This document shows positions 13,576-26,095 of a DNA stretch of 64,000 nt, piece after piece. The position numbers and the translations under genes are program-made. The stretch is from Chrysomallon squamiferum (taxonomy: Eukaryota > Mollusca > Gastropoda > Neomphalida > Peltospiridae). The stretch lies in assembly GCA_012295275.1 (NCBI GenBank), contig CM022667.1, positions 7,238,794 through 7,302,793 on the forward strand, read 5' to 3'. The notes below the pieces were generated by a model. It saw nothing but the letters and a program-made list of their open reading frames with translations. It searched no databases and was not told the origin of the DNA. Position 1 is the stretch's first letter. Every line of letters starts with the position of its first letter.

Positions 13576-13889
13576 ATAGAACAGGTACAAAATATATTTA
13601 ATACTTTTATTTAGAACTGCTAACATCATTTGAACGCGGAAATACTTAACAGATCTGACAAGAAGGTTCGATCCTAAACGACGCTGTATAAATGTAATTG
13701 AACAAATGATTGACATTTCTTCCTTTGTTATTAAACAAAAATAATAATGAAACAAACAAACAAACAAAATAAAATAATGAAACAACATATATATATATAT
13801 ATATATATATTAAAAAGATAATCATAAAATAAAATAATTAAATATGTTAGAAGTAAATTAAATATTGGTTAGCCTAAACCATGATTTGA

Positions 13890-16800
13890 GCAAGTAATAG
13901 TAACAACAACAGTACTAGTAACAGTACAAGAGAAATAACACAGACAGAAGTTGTAGGAAAGATAGCAGTAGTAATAGTAACAACAACAGTAGTAGTAACA
14001 GTACAAGAGAAATAACACAGACAGAAGTTGTAGGAAAGATAGCAGTAGTAATAGTAACAACAACAGTAGTAGTAACAGTACAACAGAAATAACACAGACA
14101 GAAGTTGTAGGAAAGATAGCAGTAGTAATAGTAACAACAACAGTACTAGAAACAGTACAACAGAAATAACACAGACAGAAGTTGTAGGAAAGACAGCAGT
14201 AGTAGTAGTAACAATAACAGTACTAGTAACAGTACAACAGAAATAACACAGACAGAAGTTGTAGGAAAGACAGCAGTAGTAATAGTAACAACAACAGTAG
14301 TAGTAACAGTACAAAGAGAAATAACACAGACAGAAGATGTAGGAAAGATAGCAGTAGTAATAAGTAACAACAACAGTACTAGTAACAGTACAAGAGAAAA
14401 TAACAGAGACGGAAGTTTTAGGAAAGACAGCAGTAGTAATGGTAACAACAACAGTACTAGTAACAGTTACAAGAGAAATAACACAGACAGAAGATGAAGG
14501 AAAGACAGCAGTAGTAGTAGTAACAACAACAGTGCTAGTAACAGTACAAGAGAAATAACACAGACAGAAGATGAAGGAAAGATAGCAGTAGTAATGGTAA
14601 CAACAACAGTAGTAGTAACAATTACAACAGAAATAACACAGACAGAAGTTGTAGGAAAGATAGCAGTAGTAATAAAACAACAACAACAGTACTAGTAACA
14701 GTTACAACAGAAATAACAGAGAGAGAGATGTTGTAGGAAAGACAGCAGTAGTAATAAATAACAACAACAGTACTAGTAACAGTACAACAGAAATAACACA
14801 GACAGAAGATGAAGGAAAGATAGCAGTAGTAATAATAGTAACAACAGTAGTAGTAACAATTACAACAGAAATAACAGAGACGGAAGATGTAGGAAAGACA
14901 GCAGTAATAGTAGTAACAACAACAGTACTAGTAACAGTACAACAGAAATAACAGTGGCAGAAGATGAAGGAAAGATAGCAGTAGTAATAGTAACAACAAC
15001 AGTGCTAGTAACAGTTACAACAAAATAACAGAGGCAGAAGATGAAGGAAAGATAGCAGTAGTAATAATAAATAACAACAACAATTACTAGTAACAATTAC
15101 AACAGAAATAACAGAGACGGAAGTTTTAGGAAAGATAGCAGTAGTAATAGTAACAACAACAGTACTAGTAACAGTACAACAGAAATAACACAGACAGAAG
15201 ATGTAGGAAAAGATAGCAGTAGTAGTAGTAACAACAACAGTTACTAGTAACAATTACAAGAGAAGTAACACAGACAGAGTTGCAGGAAAGATAGCAGTAG
15301 TAGTAGTAACAACAACAGTAGTAGTAACAGTAGAACAGAAATAACACAGACAGAAGTTGTAGGAAAGATAGCAGTAATAGTAGTAACAACAACAGTAGTA
15401 GTAACAATTACAAGAGAAATAACAGAGGCAGAAGATGAAGGAAAGATAGCAGTAGTAATGGTAACAACAACAGTAGTAGTAACAATTACAACAGAAATAA
15501 GACAGACAGAAGATGTAGGAAAGATAGCAGTAATAATACTAACAACAACAGTACTAGTAACAGTACAACAGAAATAACACAGACAGGAAGTTTTAGGAAA
15601 GACAGCAGTAGTAGTAGTAACAACAACAGTAGTAGTAACAATTACAACAAAATAACACAGACAGAAGGAAAGATAGCAGTAGTAGTAGTAACAACAACAG
15701 TACTAGTATCAATTACAACAGAAATAACAGAGGCAGAAGATGTAGGAAAGATAGCAGTAGTAATAAGTAACAACAACAGTACTAGTAACAATTACAAGAG
15801 AAATAACAGAGACGGAAGTTTTAGGAAAGACAGCAGTAGTAGTAGTAACAACAACAGTTACTAGTAACAGTACAAGAGAAAATAACAGAGGCAGAAGATG
15901 TAGGAAAGATAGCAGTAGTAATAAAGTAACAACAACAGTACTAGTAACAATACAAGAGAAAATAACAGAGACGGAAGTTTTAGAAAAGATAGCAGTAGTA
16001 GTAAAACAACAACAATTACTAAGTAACAATTACAAGAGAAATAACAGAGACAGAAGTTTTAGGAAGAGACAGCAGTAGTAATGGTAACAACAACAATTAC
16101 TAGTAACAATTACAAGAGAAATAACAGAGGCAGAAGATGTAGGAAAGAGAGCAGTAGTAATAAGTAACAACAACAATTACTAGTAACAGTTACAAGAGAA
16201 AATAACAGAGACAGAAGTTTTAGGAAAGATAGCAGTAGTAGTAAGTAACAACAACAATTACTAGTAACAATTACAACAGAAATATGCACAGACGGAAGTT
16301 TAGGAAAAGATAGCAGTAGTAATAGTAACAACAACAGTACTAGTAACAATTACAACAAAAATAACACAGACAGAAGATGAAGGAAAGATAGCAGTAGTAA
16401 TAATAGTAACAACAACAGTAGTAGTAACAATTACAACAGAAATAACAGATACGGAAGATGTAGGAAAGACAGCAGTAATGGTAGTAACAACAACAACAAT
16501 TACTAGTAACAATTACAACAAAAATAACAGAGGCAGAAGATGAAGGAAAGATAGCAGTAGTAATAAAATAAGAACAACAATTACTAGTAACAATACAAGA
16601 GAAATAACAGAGGCAGAAGATGAAGGAAAGATAGCAGTAGTAATAGTAACAACAACAGTACTAGTAACAGTACAAGAGAAATAACAGAGGCAGAAGTTGT
16701 AGGAAAGATAGCAGTAGTAATAGTAACAACAACAGTATTAGTAACAGTACAAGAGAAATAATACAGACAGAAGTTGTAGGAAAGATAGCAGTAGTAGTAG

Positions 16801-17950
16801 TAACAACAACAGTATTAGTAACAGTACAAGAGAAATAACAGAGAGAGAAGTTGTAGGAAAGACAGCAGTAGTAGTAGTAACAACAACAGTACTAGTAACA
16901 GTACAACAGAAATAACACAGACAGAAGTTTTAGGAAAGATAGCAGCAGTAGTAGTAACAACAACAGTACTAGTAACAGGACAACAGAAATAACAGAGACG
17001 GAAGTTTTAGGAAAGATAGCAGTAGTAGTAGTAACAACAACAGTACTAGTAACAGTACAACAGAAATAACACAGACAGAAGATGTAGGAAAGATAGCAGT
17101 AGTAGTAGTAACAACAACAGTACTAGTAACAGTACAACAGAAATAACACAGACGGAAGTTTTAGGAAAGATAGCAGTAGTAATAGTAACAACAACAGTAC
17201 TAGTAACAGTACAACAGAAATAACACAGAGAGATGTTGTAGGAAAGATAGCAGTAGTAATAGTAACAACAACAGTACTAGTAACAGTACAAGAGAAATAA
17301 CACAGACAGAAGTTGTAGGAAAGACAGCAGTAGTAATAGTAACAACAACAGTACTAGTAACAGTACAACAGAAATAACAGAGGCAGAAGTTGTAGGAAAG
17401 ACAGCAGTAGTAATAGTAACAACAACAGTACTAGTAACAGTACAACAGAAATAACAGAGGCAGAAGATGAAGGAAAGAGAGCAGTAATAGTAGTAACAAC
17501 AACAATTACTAGTAACAGTACAACAAAATAACACAGACAGAAGTTGTAGGAAAGACAGCAGTAGTAATAAAATAACAACAATTACTAGTAACAGTGAAAG
17601 AGAAATAACAGAGGCAGAAGATGAAGGAAAGATAGCAGTAGTAATAGTAACAACAACAGTACTAGTAACAGTACAACAGAAATAACACAGACAGAAGTTG
17701 TAGGAAAGACAGCAGTAGTAATAGTAACAACAACAGTACTAGTAACAGTACAACGGAAATAACACAGACAGAAGATGAAGGAAAGACAGCAGTAGTAGTA
17801 GTAACAACAACAGTACTAGTAGCAGTACAAGAGAAATAACAGAGAGAGAAGTTGTAGGAAAGATAGCAGTAGTAGTAGTAACAACAACAGTATTAGTAAC
17901 AGTACAAGAGAAATAACTAAGAGAGATGTTGTAGGAAAGATAGCAGTAGT
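13890..17950. repeat. 77-bp minisatellite, ~52 copies
   Basis: Four kilobases of a 77-bp unit beginning AGAAATAACACAGACAGAAG and continuing through GTAGGAAAGATAGCAGTAGT and ACTAGTAACAG. Spacing measured between the first copies (13931 and 14008) is 77. Copies differ in CACAGACAG/CAGAGGCAG, TTGTAGG/ATGAAGG/TTTTAGG, and GTAC/ATTAC. Some copies gain or lose one or two bases. Apparent minus-strand reading frames are by-products of the stop-poor repeat. Confidence 0.95.
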
Positions 17951-18545
17951 AATAGTAGTAGCAGTGAAAGCAAAGCAGTTATAGATAGTAGTATGTACAA
18001 AAAGTAGTGGTAGAACAGTCCTTAAGCTGTAATACAGAAGTAGTGGTAGTGGTAGAGCAGGATTAGTAACATTATTAGTTGTATTGATAGCTGTAGCGGT
18101 AGTAACAGCAGCAGGAAGAGTACTGGGATTCCAATAGCAGTACTAGTAATAAACCTGTAATAGTTATTCTGTAGTAATAGCATAACAGTAATACTCATAG
18201 TAGAGCAAAAATAGTAGTCTCAGTAGGAGTTTCACTATTAATATTATCATTATTAGCTGGAGTAGTAGAGTTATCCTAGAAATAGTAAAATAATAGTAGA
18301 GTAATAGTAGTGGTAAAAGTTGTAGTAGCAGTACTCTTAGCAGTGCGACAGTTATAATAGAGGAGTAATTGTAGAAGAACACTACAAGCAGTAGAGCGTT
18401 GGTGGTGGCACTAGTTACAGAACGGTAAATGCCGTAGTAGTAGTTGAAATAGCAGTATTAGTAGTTGAAATAGCAGTACTACTAGCAGCAGTATCACTAG
18501 AAAAAGAAGAAGAAGAAAAATAGTGGTAATAGCAGCTGATATTCC
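17951..18545. repeat. Degenerate AGT-rich triplet region
   Basis: Decayed AGT/GTA triplets following the 77-bp array. They look like worn copies of its AGTAGTAATAGTA segment, with no coding structure. Confidence 0.6.
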
Positions 18546-19289
18546 GTCTAACGGATCGTGTTACTTTCTGAGACAGATGTATGATGTTAGAATTTTCTAG
18601 ATAAAGAAGGAAACTTGAATGGATAAACGTGTCCTAATGAAAATCTGTAACTACTCTTTAGTTAAATATTTTACAGATGTGTTACAGTGTAAATCAGTTT
18701 TAAACATACAAGCACAAGCAAAGGCGTGACATGAACATTGGTGGTAACGAGAAATGACAAGACACACTTACATGTTTGTATGTGTGTGCGTATATATATA
18801 TATGTATGTATGTATGTGTGTGCGTATATATGAATGTGTGTATGTATATATGTATGTATGTGTATTCATATATACACACTCAGATACATGGAATGCAATA
18901 ATAGACATTTGACGTTTATTGTCACAATATGTAAATTTCAAACTCGTTATTTTGTTTTATTATCAAACTTTATAATCAGATATGTTCAGCTGAAACATAT
19001 TTTTCAGAACATGCTTGCAATGTGTCACCTGGAAAGGCATTACGTCATACCTCGTCTAGTTTTATAACTTTAGGAATAGAACTAATGCAAAACATTTTAT
19101 ACATCAGTGTAAATTTTCTTATATATATATAACATCGAGTACTTACGCTTGCTAACAGTTTATTATTGTTGTTCTTCTGTTGTTTGAAAGACATCACAAC
19201 ATACGTGGTAAAATATTATAGTTTTAGAACAAAACTAATGAAAGATATTTTACACGACTCACATACTATCACTCGAATTAACATTTCTC
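18546..19289. other. Intergenic, no gene seen
   Basis: AT-rich with a (TATG)n/(TGTA)n stretch at about 18775-18865. Short reading frames here show no similarity to anything I recognise. Confidence 0.5.
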
Positions 19290-19815
19290 ATTCTAACATT
19301 GCATTAACATTTTACTTACTACATTTTATACTAGTTCAAAGAACTCTACAACTTGTTACTACTGTAATTTAGTACAAGTACTAACAATTTTACTTATTTC
19401 ATGCTGGTGCTGGTATGAACCTTTTACTTACTACATATTACCACTAGTAACATTTTGCTCACTTCATGTTACTAATGTTATTAACACTGTTACTTACTAC
19501 ACGTTACTACATGTATTAACATTTTTCTTACTGTAGCTTATTACTGGTACTAACATTTTTACTTAATATATATTACTATTTGTATTAAATTGTTTTACTT
19601 TTTGCATGTCACTACTGGTATTAACATTTTTACTTAATATATGTTACTATTTGTACTACCTTTTATACTTGTTACATATAGCTACTAGTATTAACATTTA
19701 TGTTTGTTACATATTAGTACTAGCAATAACGTTTTTACTTGTTATTAATATATTAACATTTAGTTACTTGTTGCTGACATCTCAGTTGAATTCTGTTATT
19801 AACATTTTGTTACTA
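19290..19815. repeat. Degenerate ~45-bp tandem repeat upstream of secreted-protein gene
   Basis: About ten to twelve diverged copies of a unit around TTACTACTGGTATTAACA followed by TTTTTACTTAATATATG. It ends about 55 bp before the start codon at 19872 and so occupies the likely promoter. Confidence 0.65.
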
Positions 19816-19871
19816 TGCTGACTCTGTTCTTAATCTTGTTCACTGTAGATAAATATTGTCAACAGTTCAAC

Positions 19872-20607
19872 ATGTCTGCAGTAATGTTCCTTCTGATTAT
19901 GGCTACGTCATTCCAACACGTGCTATCGAAAATATATGCTTCAAATCTGACAAGTTAGTCATGATTTTGGTATTGGGATGTCTTCTATGTTTAACTTAAT
20001 TTTCTATTTATCTTTATATGAAATAGCAAAATTAAAAAATATTAAAAAAGTTAATATAAAATAAAATAAAGTAAAAATAATTTTAATAAATAAAAATAAT
20101 AGTATAATAATATTTTATCAAAAAAGCAAGTGAAATGTTCTATAGTGCTGAGAGATAGACAGACAGACATTCAATTAACTAAGTTAAGATTTTGGACGAT
20201 TTAGAAACAGAGTTATTATACAGAGACAGAAAGCCTGACACATAGATCTAATTAATATATTTTTAGTGTTTGACGGTATATACAACACAGAAAGTAGACA
20301 GTGCGACACACAGTGGGGGAAAATTAACATAGGAGAAAACATCCATCAGTTCACTTACCACGGTTCACTTATAGTCAAATGCGTTGAGGGTGGATTCAAA
20401 ATCGATGAACGAACTTCTTGTAAGTAATGTAGTCAATCTTTGTTTCATTGTTGAGTGTTCTAAATTAAATAAATTCATAAGCAAAGATTGAAAAATGTCT
20501 CGTATTAAATTAGCCTTAAAATTCTTGCGAAGACGAAGTGAAACGCGCAAGAAATTGTGAAACAAAGTGTCAGCATAAACAGGGGACTGACAATATCAAA
20601 TCTCAGT

Positions 20608-20692
<85 letters not shown>

Positions 20693-22235
20693 ACTATTTC
20701 AAGAAAACTAGCATTTCTGAAGTTCGCTATACAGCCAAACGTTACTATAAGTTATTGAAAATGCAATTAATATTTTTGTCTGTGAGTAAGAGTGTGAGTG
20801 CGTGTGGTATTGTAAACGGAGCAAATTCACTTACTACTGTTAAATTAGACAGGTAAAGACAAGATTTTGAATTATACAAAATGGTTTGTGTTCTGCACTG
20901 CTATTTTATTTCCTGGTGACATGCCTGGATGTTTTTATGAGTGTGCAGGAGTGAGTACAATTAACAAAAACATCTTTGTATAAGAACTGAAAAATTATTT
21001 TGTTTTGACAGACGTGACAATGTATGGAACTCGGGTTCCAGCCACAAATACGAATACAAAGACTAGGTGTGGAGTCTTCAGTTACAGAGCCACTCTACAC
21101 ATCGCCACATTTAATAAGCATCTAGCGACTTTAAACCTTACTGTTTATAAAGATAAAAGTTCTGGTAAATAATTTCAGCTTTTATAATAGTACTCATGGA
21201 AATAAAAAGAAAAATAATAATATTAATAATTAGGATGATAATTATGATAATGGTTATGATGATGATGATTTCGATATAATAGTACGTAATATATAGAGAA
21301 CTTACTTGTTTCAAATATTTCTGTTGTATTTGAATTTTATTTTTAATTAATTTATTACTGCCGCTATTTGTTTTCTTCTTGTGTTTTTCTCGTTCGTATA
21401 TCAACATTTGTCTGAGTATATTTAAAACAAATATTTATTTTTAATCTTTCAAGCTGTTGTCTGTGATCTGCGAAAATTTTATGAATGCCTTGTGGTAGAT
21501 GAACTCTGGACGAGAAAGTGCATTACTATGACTTGTACCAATCTCGGCGCGTTTAACATAATACGTAGAGGTAAGACTCACTTTCTGGACTTTTTGAACT
21601 TTTTGGACTTGCCAAACTCGGCATCGTTGGGACCAGCACCATGACATCAAATGGAATTTACCGATTTTTGGAATGCATTAAGTTCGACAAACACAAACAC
21701 AAACACAAACACAAATACAAACACAAACCAAACACAAACACAAACACAAACACAAACCAAACACGGTGCGTGCAATACAGTAGCCGCCACGTCACGCGAA
21801 ATACTGCCGCACAGTGAGACTGTTGTCAAGAGTGGAAAGAACTTTTCAGATCGATTATAGATAAGTGCTGACAAGAAAAGAAATTAAATGACACATATAG
21901 GACATAATGAACATCAGCATAGTGTGTTGAATATTCTAAGAAGAAAATTACAGGTGTTATTGTGAAAATCAGCTAATTTGGATATTTCCAGACTTTTCTT
22001 ACGTCGTGTATTATTAGTCACAAATTTATCTACATGCTAAAACTATCTTGTATGTGACGTGAACCGTGTAAAGTATCGCTAATTTATTTTCTGTTTGTGT
22101 CTTCTTTGTTCCCCTTTTATTTCAGACTGTGAAGTCGATGGCAAATGTTACAAAGCTGGTTACAAAACTGAAAGTGGCTGGTTTTGGTGGAAAAAGAAAT
22201 GTCTCTGTCTTACTACTGGACAAATGCGCTGTTAA
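19872..22235 (+). CDS. Secreted cysteine-rich protein, family unknown (204 aa)
   Basis: Five exons: 19872-19953, 20267-20419, 21012-21164, 21454-21570, 22126-22235. All four introns are phase 1 with GT-AG ends, and the exons sum to 615 nt ending in TAA. The start ATG follows CAAC and opens a hydrophobic signal peptide (about residues 1-18), so the product should be secreted. Residues 28-129 come from two exons of equal length (153 nt each) and look like a beta-rich module with few cysteines. Residues 130-204 are cysteine-dense. The last exon (DCEVDGKCYKAGYK ... KKCLCLTTGQMRC) has the spacing of the first half of a von Willebrand factor C domain. I do not recognise the whole protein. The gene structure is well supported; function is unknown. 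Twelve cysteines lie in the mature part, suggesting disulfide bonding. Confidence 0.75.
20611..20938 (+). repeat. Inverted repeat, arm 1
   Basis: A (CT)n tract at 20611-20690 followed by about 245 bp beginning TTATACTATTTCAAGAAAAC. It lies in the second intron of the secreted-protein gene and matches arm 2 (22256-22561) in reverse orientation at roughly 85-90 percent by eye. Confidence 0.88.
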
Positions 22236-22255
22236 TTACAATTTGATAGGTTATA

Positions 22256-22485
22256 TAAAAACATTTTGTCACCAGGAAATAAAATAGCAGTGCAGAACAC
22301 AATGCATTTTTTATGTTTCAAAATCTTATCTAATTTAACAGTAATAAGTGAATTTGCTCCGTTTACAAACTCACACGCACTCACACACTCACTCACAGAC
22401 AAAAATATTAATTGCATTTTCAATAACTTATAGTAACGTTTGACTGTATAGCGAACTTCAGAAATGCTAATTTTCTTGAAATAGT

Positions 22486-22561
<76 letters not shown>
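22256..22561 (-). repeat. Inverted repeat, arm 2
   Basis: Reverse-complement partner of 20611-20938, ending in (GA)n at about 22490-22561. It starts about 20 bp after the stop codon of the secreted-protein gene and forms most of its 3' end. No terminal repeat or target-site duplication was found, so its mobile origin is unproven. Confidence 0.88.
22278..22283 (+). terminator. Poly(A) signal of secreted-protein gene, inside the repeat arm
   Basis: AATAAA 43 bp after the stop codon. The same bases exist in reverse complement in arm 1 (CTATTTTATTTCC), so the signal came with the repeat. Confidence 0.6.
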
Positions 22562-22563
<2 letters not shown>

Positions 22564-24689
22564 CTTCGAACACTGTTCAATACTTTCAAATTTTAAAGAC
22601 ATTCACTCTGTGAATTTTACAGAACGATTTAAGAAACTGTAAAAATCATCATTACGATCATAATAGTAAACCAAATTCAATATGAAACTGAAGACATTTA
22701 CTCATTTAGGTCCAGTAATATTACACACCAAACCTACTAATGCTTTTGACTGTCCATATATTAGATATATAAACTGGACTATAAATAGCATTTACTCTCA
22801 CATTACTTATTATTAATAATCAATAATGTTTAAATGATTTAATAATAATATTTCATTTTAAATATGGCTCAGTCATAAAAATGGGCAATGGCTTGTTAAA
22901 AATATTGACAATTCATTATTTGATGTTTGTAATAATTGATATGTTTTCATTTTAATTATTATCATAAGAATCGTCAGTCATTTTATGATTGTAAAAACAA
23001 TTAATGAATCACTGAATGGCAATAATTGAATAAATTATTCATAATTAAATTAATTACATATTGGTAACTTTATCATCGTTTTTCGTCTGTTTTTCTGTTG
23101 ATGATAAAAGTGTGCTTCTTTCTTCCCATGGTTGAAGTGTAAATAACTTCTCAGTTTTGCAAATCAGCTATATGTTTATGTTTCGCGGTAATCCACAACA
23201 TTTTTCATTGGAGCAGACACCTAGCCTTATTCTGTGTGTCTAAGTTCCACCTCTTTGTATTGCTTGAAGTAATCTTACAAAAATCAACACCCAAAACTGT
23301 AGGAAGTATTTGTGATCTCTTTAATATAAAATAATATGCAAGGTGCTAATTGTAGAATGCATTTTATTGCTTCTGATCATATTTGATTAAACCATTTTCA
23401 GACGCAGTACAAAATAACAATTTTGTTAATCAAGGGTAAAGTATGGCTGGAGTAATTACACTATTGTTAAATACATTTGAACATTATTGTAGAAAATTGC
23501 ACTACGAAAACATCAGTTTTGTTATTTGTATTTGGTTTCAAGTACATTGTTTCTAAGAAAAGAAAATCACTGACACTAGTCCTTCTGTTTCTATCATTGC
23601 CTAAATACAAGTAATTTTTGATAAGGAAAGCTCACACCTTTAAAAATGATTACCAGTCATATCGTCCCTGTGTGAAAACGTCCGGTCACCCTTAACACCA
23701 ACATCACAACTCATACAATAATTGAAGTGGAATCAAATTCAATGTCATTTCAACCCTAAATCTTGCTTATGGAAACCAATTAAGAACACAACTGACTAAC
23801 AGCAAACATCAGATACTAATTCAGGCTAATCGTTTGGTGTTTCCACCTACCACGTTTACTTGTTTATTTAGTTTTAAAACTTAGACTTAATTCTGCATTT
23901 ACACAACATAATAAACTTTGGTTACTCATTAAGGTGTCCTTCGTACGCGGGGACGTTCTAACTGGCCACCTTAAAAGGCCATTCAAGGAGCACTGGCTGG
24001 AAGAAGAAATATTTTGATATGTGTGCTGAAAAGGACAGATCTTGACATCCCGCGACTGAGTCATAGAAAGCAATACAAATAATGTCTGTCAGTGTCAGAG
24101 GATTTGAACTTTCTCTTAATATAAACTGATCTGCTCCTTCCACAATTTACAATAAGATGGATTGTCGTGTTGAGTCACAAAACTGTAGTGGACCTTCCAC
24201 TTCAACATGTGACTTGCTTGTAACAACAGCAACCAACGACATGGAAAGGATATCATGCATGAACAACCAGGTTGAAGCGGTGACAACAAACATTACTACT
24301 ACTGTTAATAATTTTATTGCGGTGGTAGTGATGATATACTACACACAACAAAATTAAAAAAAAAAAAACAACAACAAAAAAACAACTATAATAAATATAA
24401 TAAAAAAATAAAAACAAAAAGATAATAAAAATGAACGAAACATCTGAGAATACGAGAAGGAGAATACTTCCAAAAAGTCGGTAAAGGAGACGCTGAGGTT
24501 GTAGATGTTAGCGATCCACAGTTCCCGGGGCACAGTGTAAGGTGAAAGAAACCAGACGATTAATCACTTGTTTATTTCTGATGACAGACGTGTGGATGTA
24601 CGGTTCAGCTGGTAGGTCTTTTCCTGTTTTCACGCCTCAGCCTGATGAAAGAGAAATTTAGGAGAAAGGAAAACGTGTGGTCAGATAAC
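22562..24689. other. Intergenic, no gene supported
   Basis: AT-rich to about 23.9 kb, with short reading frames of no recognisable family and A-rich runs at 24355-24425. At 24590-24613 a short stretch resembles the start of exon 3 of the secreted-protein gene (see findings). Confidence 0.5.
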
Positions 24690-25530
24690 GATTACCTGAC
24701 TGATTCACTCTTTTCAGTCTGTTCATACATACACTGATTTACTCTTTTCAGTCTGTCAGCTCAGACATGCGCTGACTGATTTACTCTTTTCAGTCTGTTT
24801 GCTCAGACATGCACTGACTCACTCTTTTCAGTCTGTCAGCTCAGACATGCACTGACTCGCTCTTTTCAGTCTGTCAGCTCAGACATGCACTAATTCACTC
24901 TTTTCAGTCTGTCAGCTCAGACATGCACTGATTCACTCTTTTCAGTCTGTCTGTTCATACATGCACTGATTCACTCTCTTCAGTCTGTCTGTTCATACAT
25001 GCACTGATTCACTCTTTTCAGTCTGTCTGTTCAGACACGCACTGATTCACTCTTTTCAGTCTGTCAGCTCAGACATGCACTGACTCACTCTTTTCAGTCT
25101 GTTTGCTCAGACATGCACTGATTCACTCTTTTCAGTCTGTCTGCTCAGACATGCACTGACTGATTTACTCTTTTCAGTCTGTCTGCTCAGACATGCACTG
25201 ACTGATTCACTCTTTTCAGTCTGTCTGCTCAGACATGCACTGATTTACTCTTTTCAGTCTGTTTGCTCAGACATGCACTGACTGATTTACTCTTTTCAGT
25301 CTGTCTGTTCATACATGCACTGATTTACTCTTTTCAGTCTGTTTGCTCAGACATACACTGACTGATTTATTCTTTTCAGTCTGTCTGTTCATACATGCAC
25401 TGATTTACTCTTTTCAGTCTGTCTGCTCAGACATGCACTGATTTACTCTTTTCAGTCTGTTTACTCAGACATGCACTGACTGATTTACTCTTTTCAGTCT
25501 GTGTGCTCAGACATGCACTGACTGAGTCGA
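24690..25530. repeat. 38/42-bp minisatellite
   Basis: About 21 copies of CACTGATTCACTCTTTTCAG followed by TCTGTCTGCTCAGACATG. Copies with an extra CTGA are 42 bp, the rest 38 bp. Each unit contains the imperfect dyad TCTGTCTGCTCAGACA. Confidence 0.92.
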
Positions 25531-25659
25531 CCCGCTGTTCACAGACAGCTGGGTTTTTTTCTATAGTTTTATCTATAGCAGCAGAAAACAAACCCGTGAC
25601 TACGACACTGTCACGTATTAATATGACATAAAAAAATAAATAAAACACTGAGCGTATTA

Positions 25660-26095
25660 ATGTCACACGAAAACAACACTGTCAGGTATTACTGTCACTT
25701 AAAACAACTGTCAGGTATTAATGTCACAGGAAAACAACTGTCAGGTATTAATGTCACTTAAAACGACTGTCAGGTATTAATGTCACTTAAAACAACTGTC
25801 AGGTATTACTGTCACTTAAAACAACTGTCAGGTATTAATGGCACAAAAAAAACGACTGTCAGGTATTAATGTCACTTAAAACAACTGTCAGGTATTAATG
25901 TCACTTAAAACAACTGTCAGGTATTAATGTCACACGAAAACAAGTGTCAGGTATTAGTCGCTTAAAACAACTGTCATGTATTAATGTCACTTAAAACAAC
26001 TGTCAGGTATTAATGTCACACGAAAACAACTGTCAGGTATTACTGTCACTTAAAAGAACACTGTCAGGTATTTGTGTAATATGACAGATAACACA
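25660..26095. repeat. 29-bp minisatellite
   Basis: About 15 copies of AACTGTCAGGTATTAATGTC plus ACTTAAAAC. The second half varies between CACTTAAAA and CACACGAAAA. Confidence 0.92.

Noticed and set aside
13869-17581. Minus-strand frames rich in L, V, C and Y that look like membrane proteins
   Set aside because: Low-complexity translation of the 77-bp repeat, ending at copies with one-base indels.
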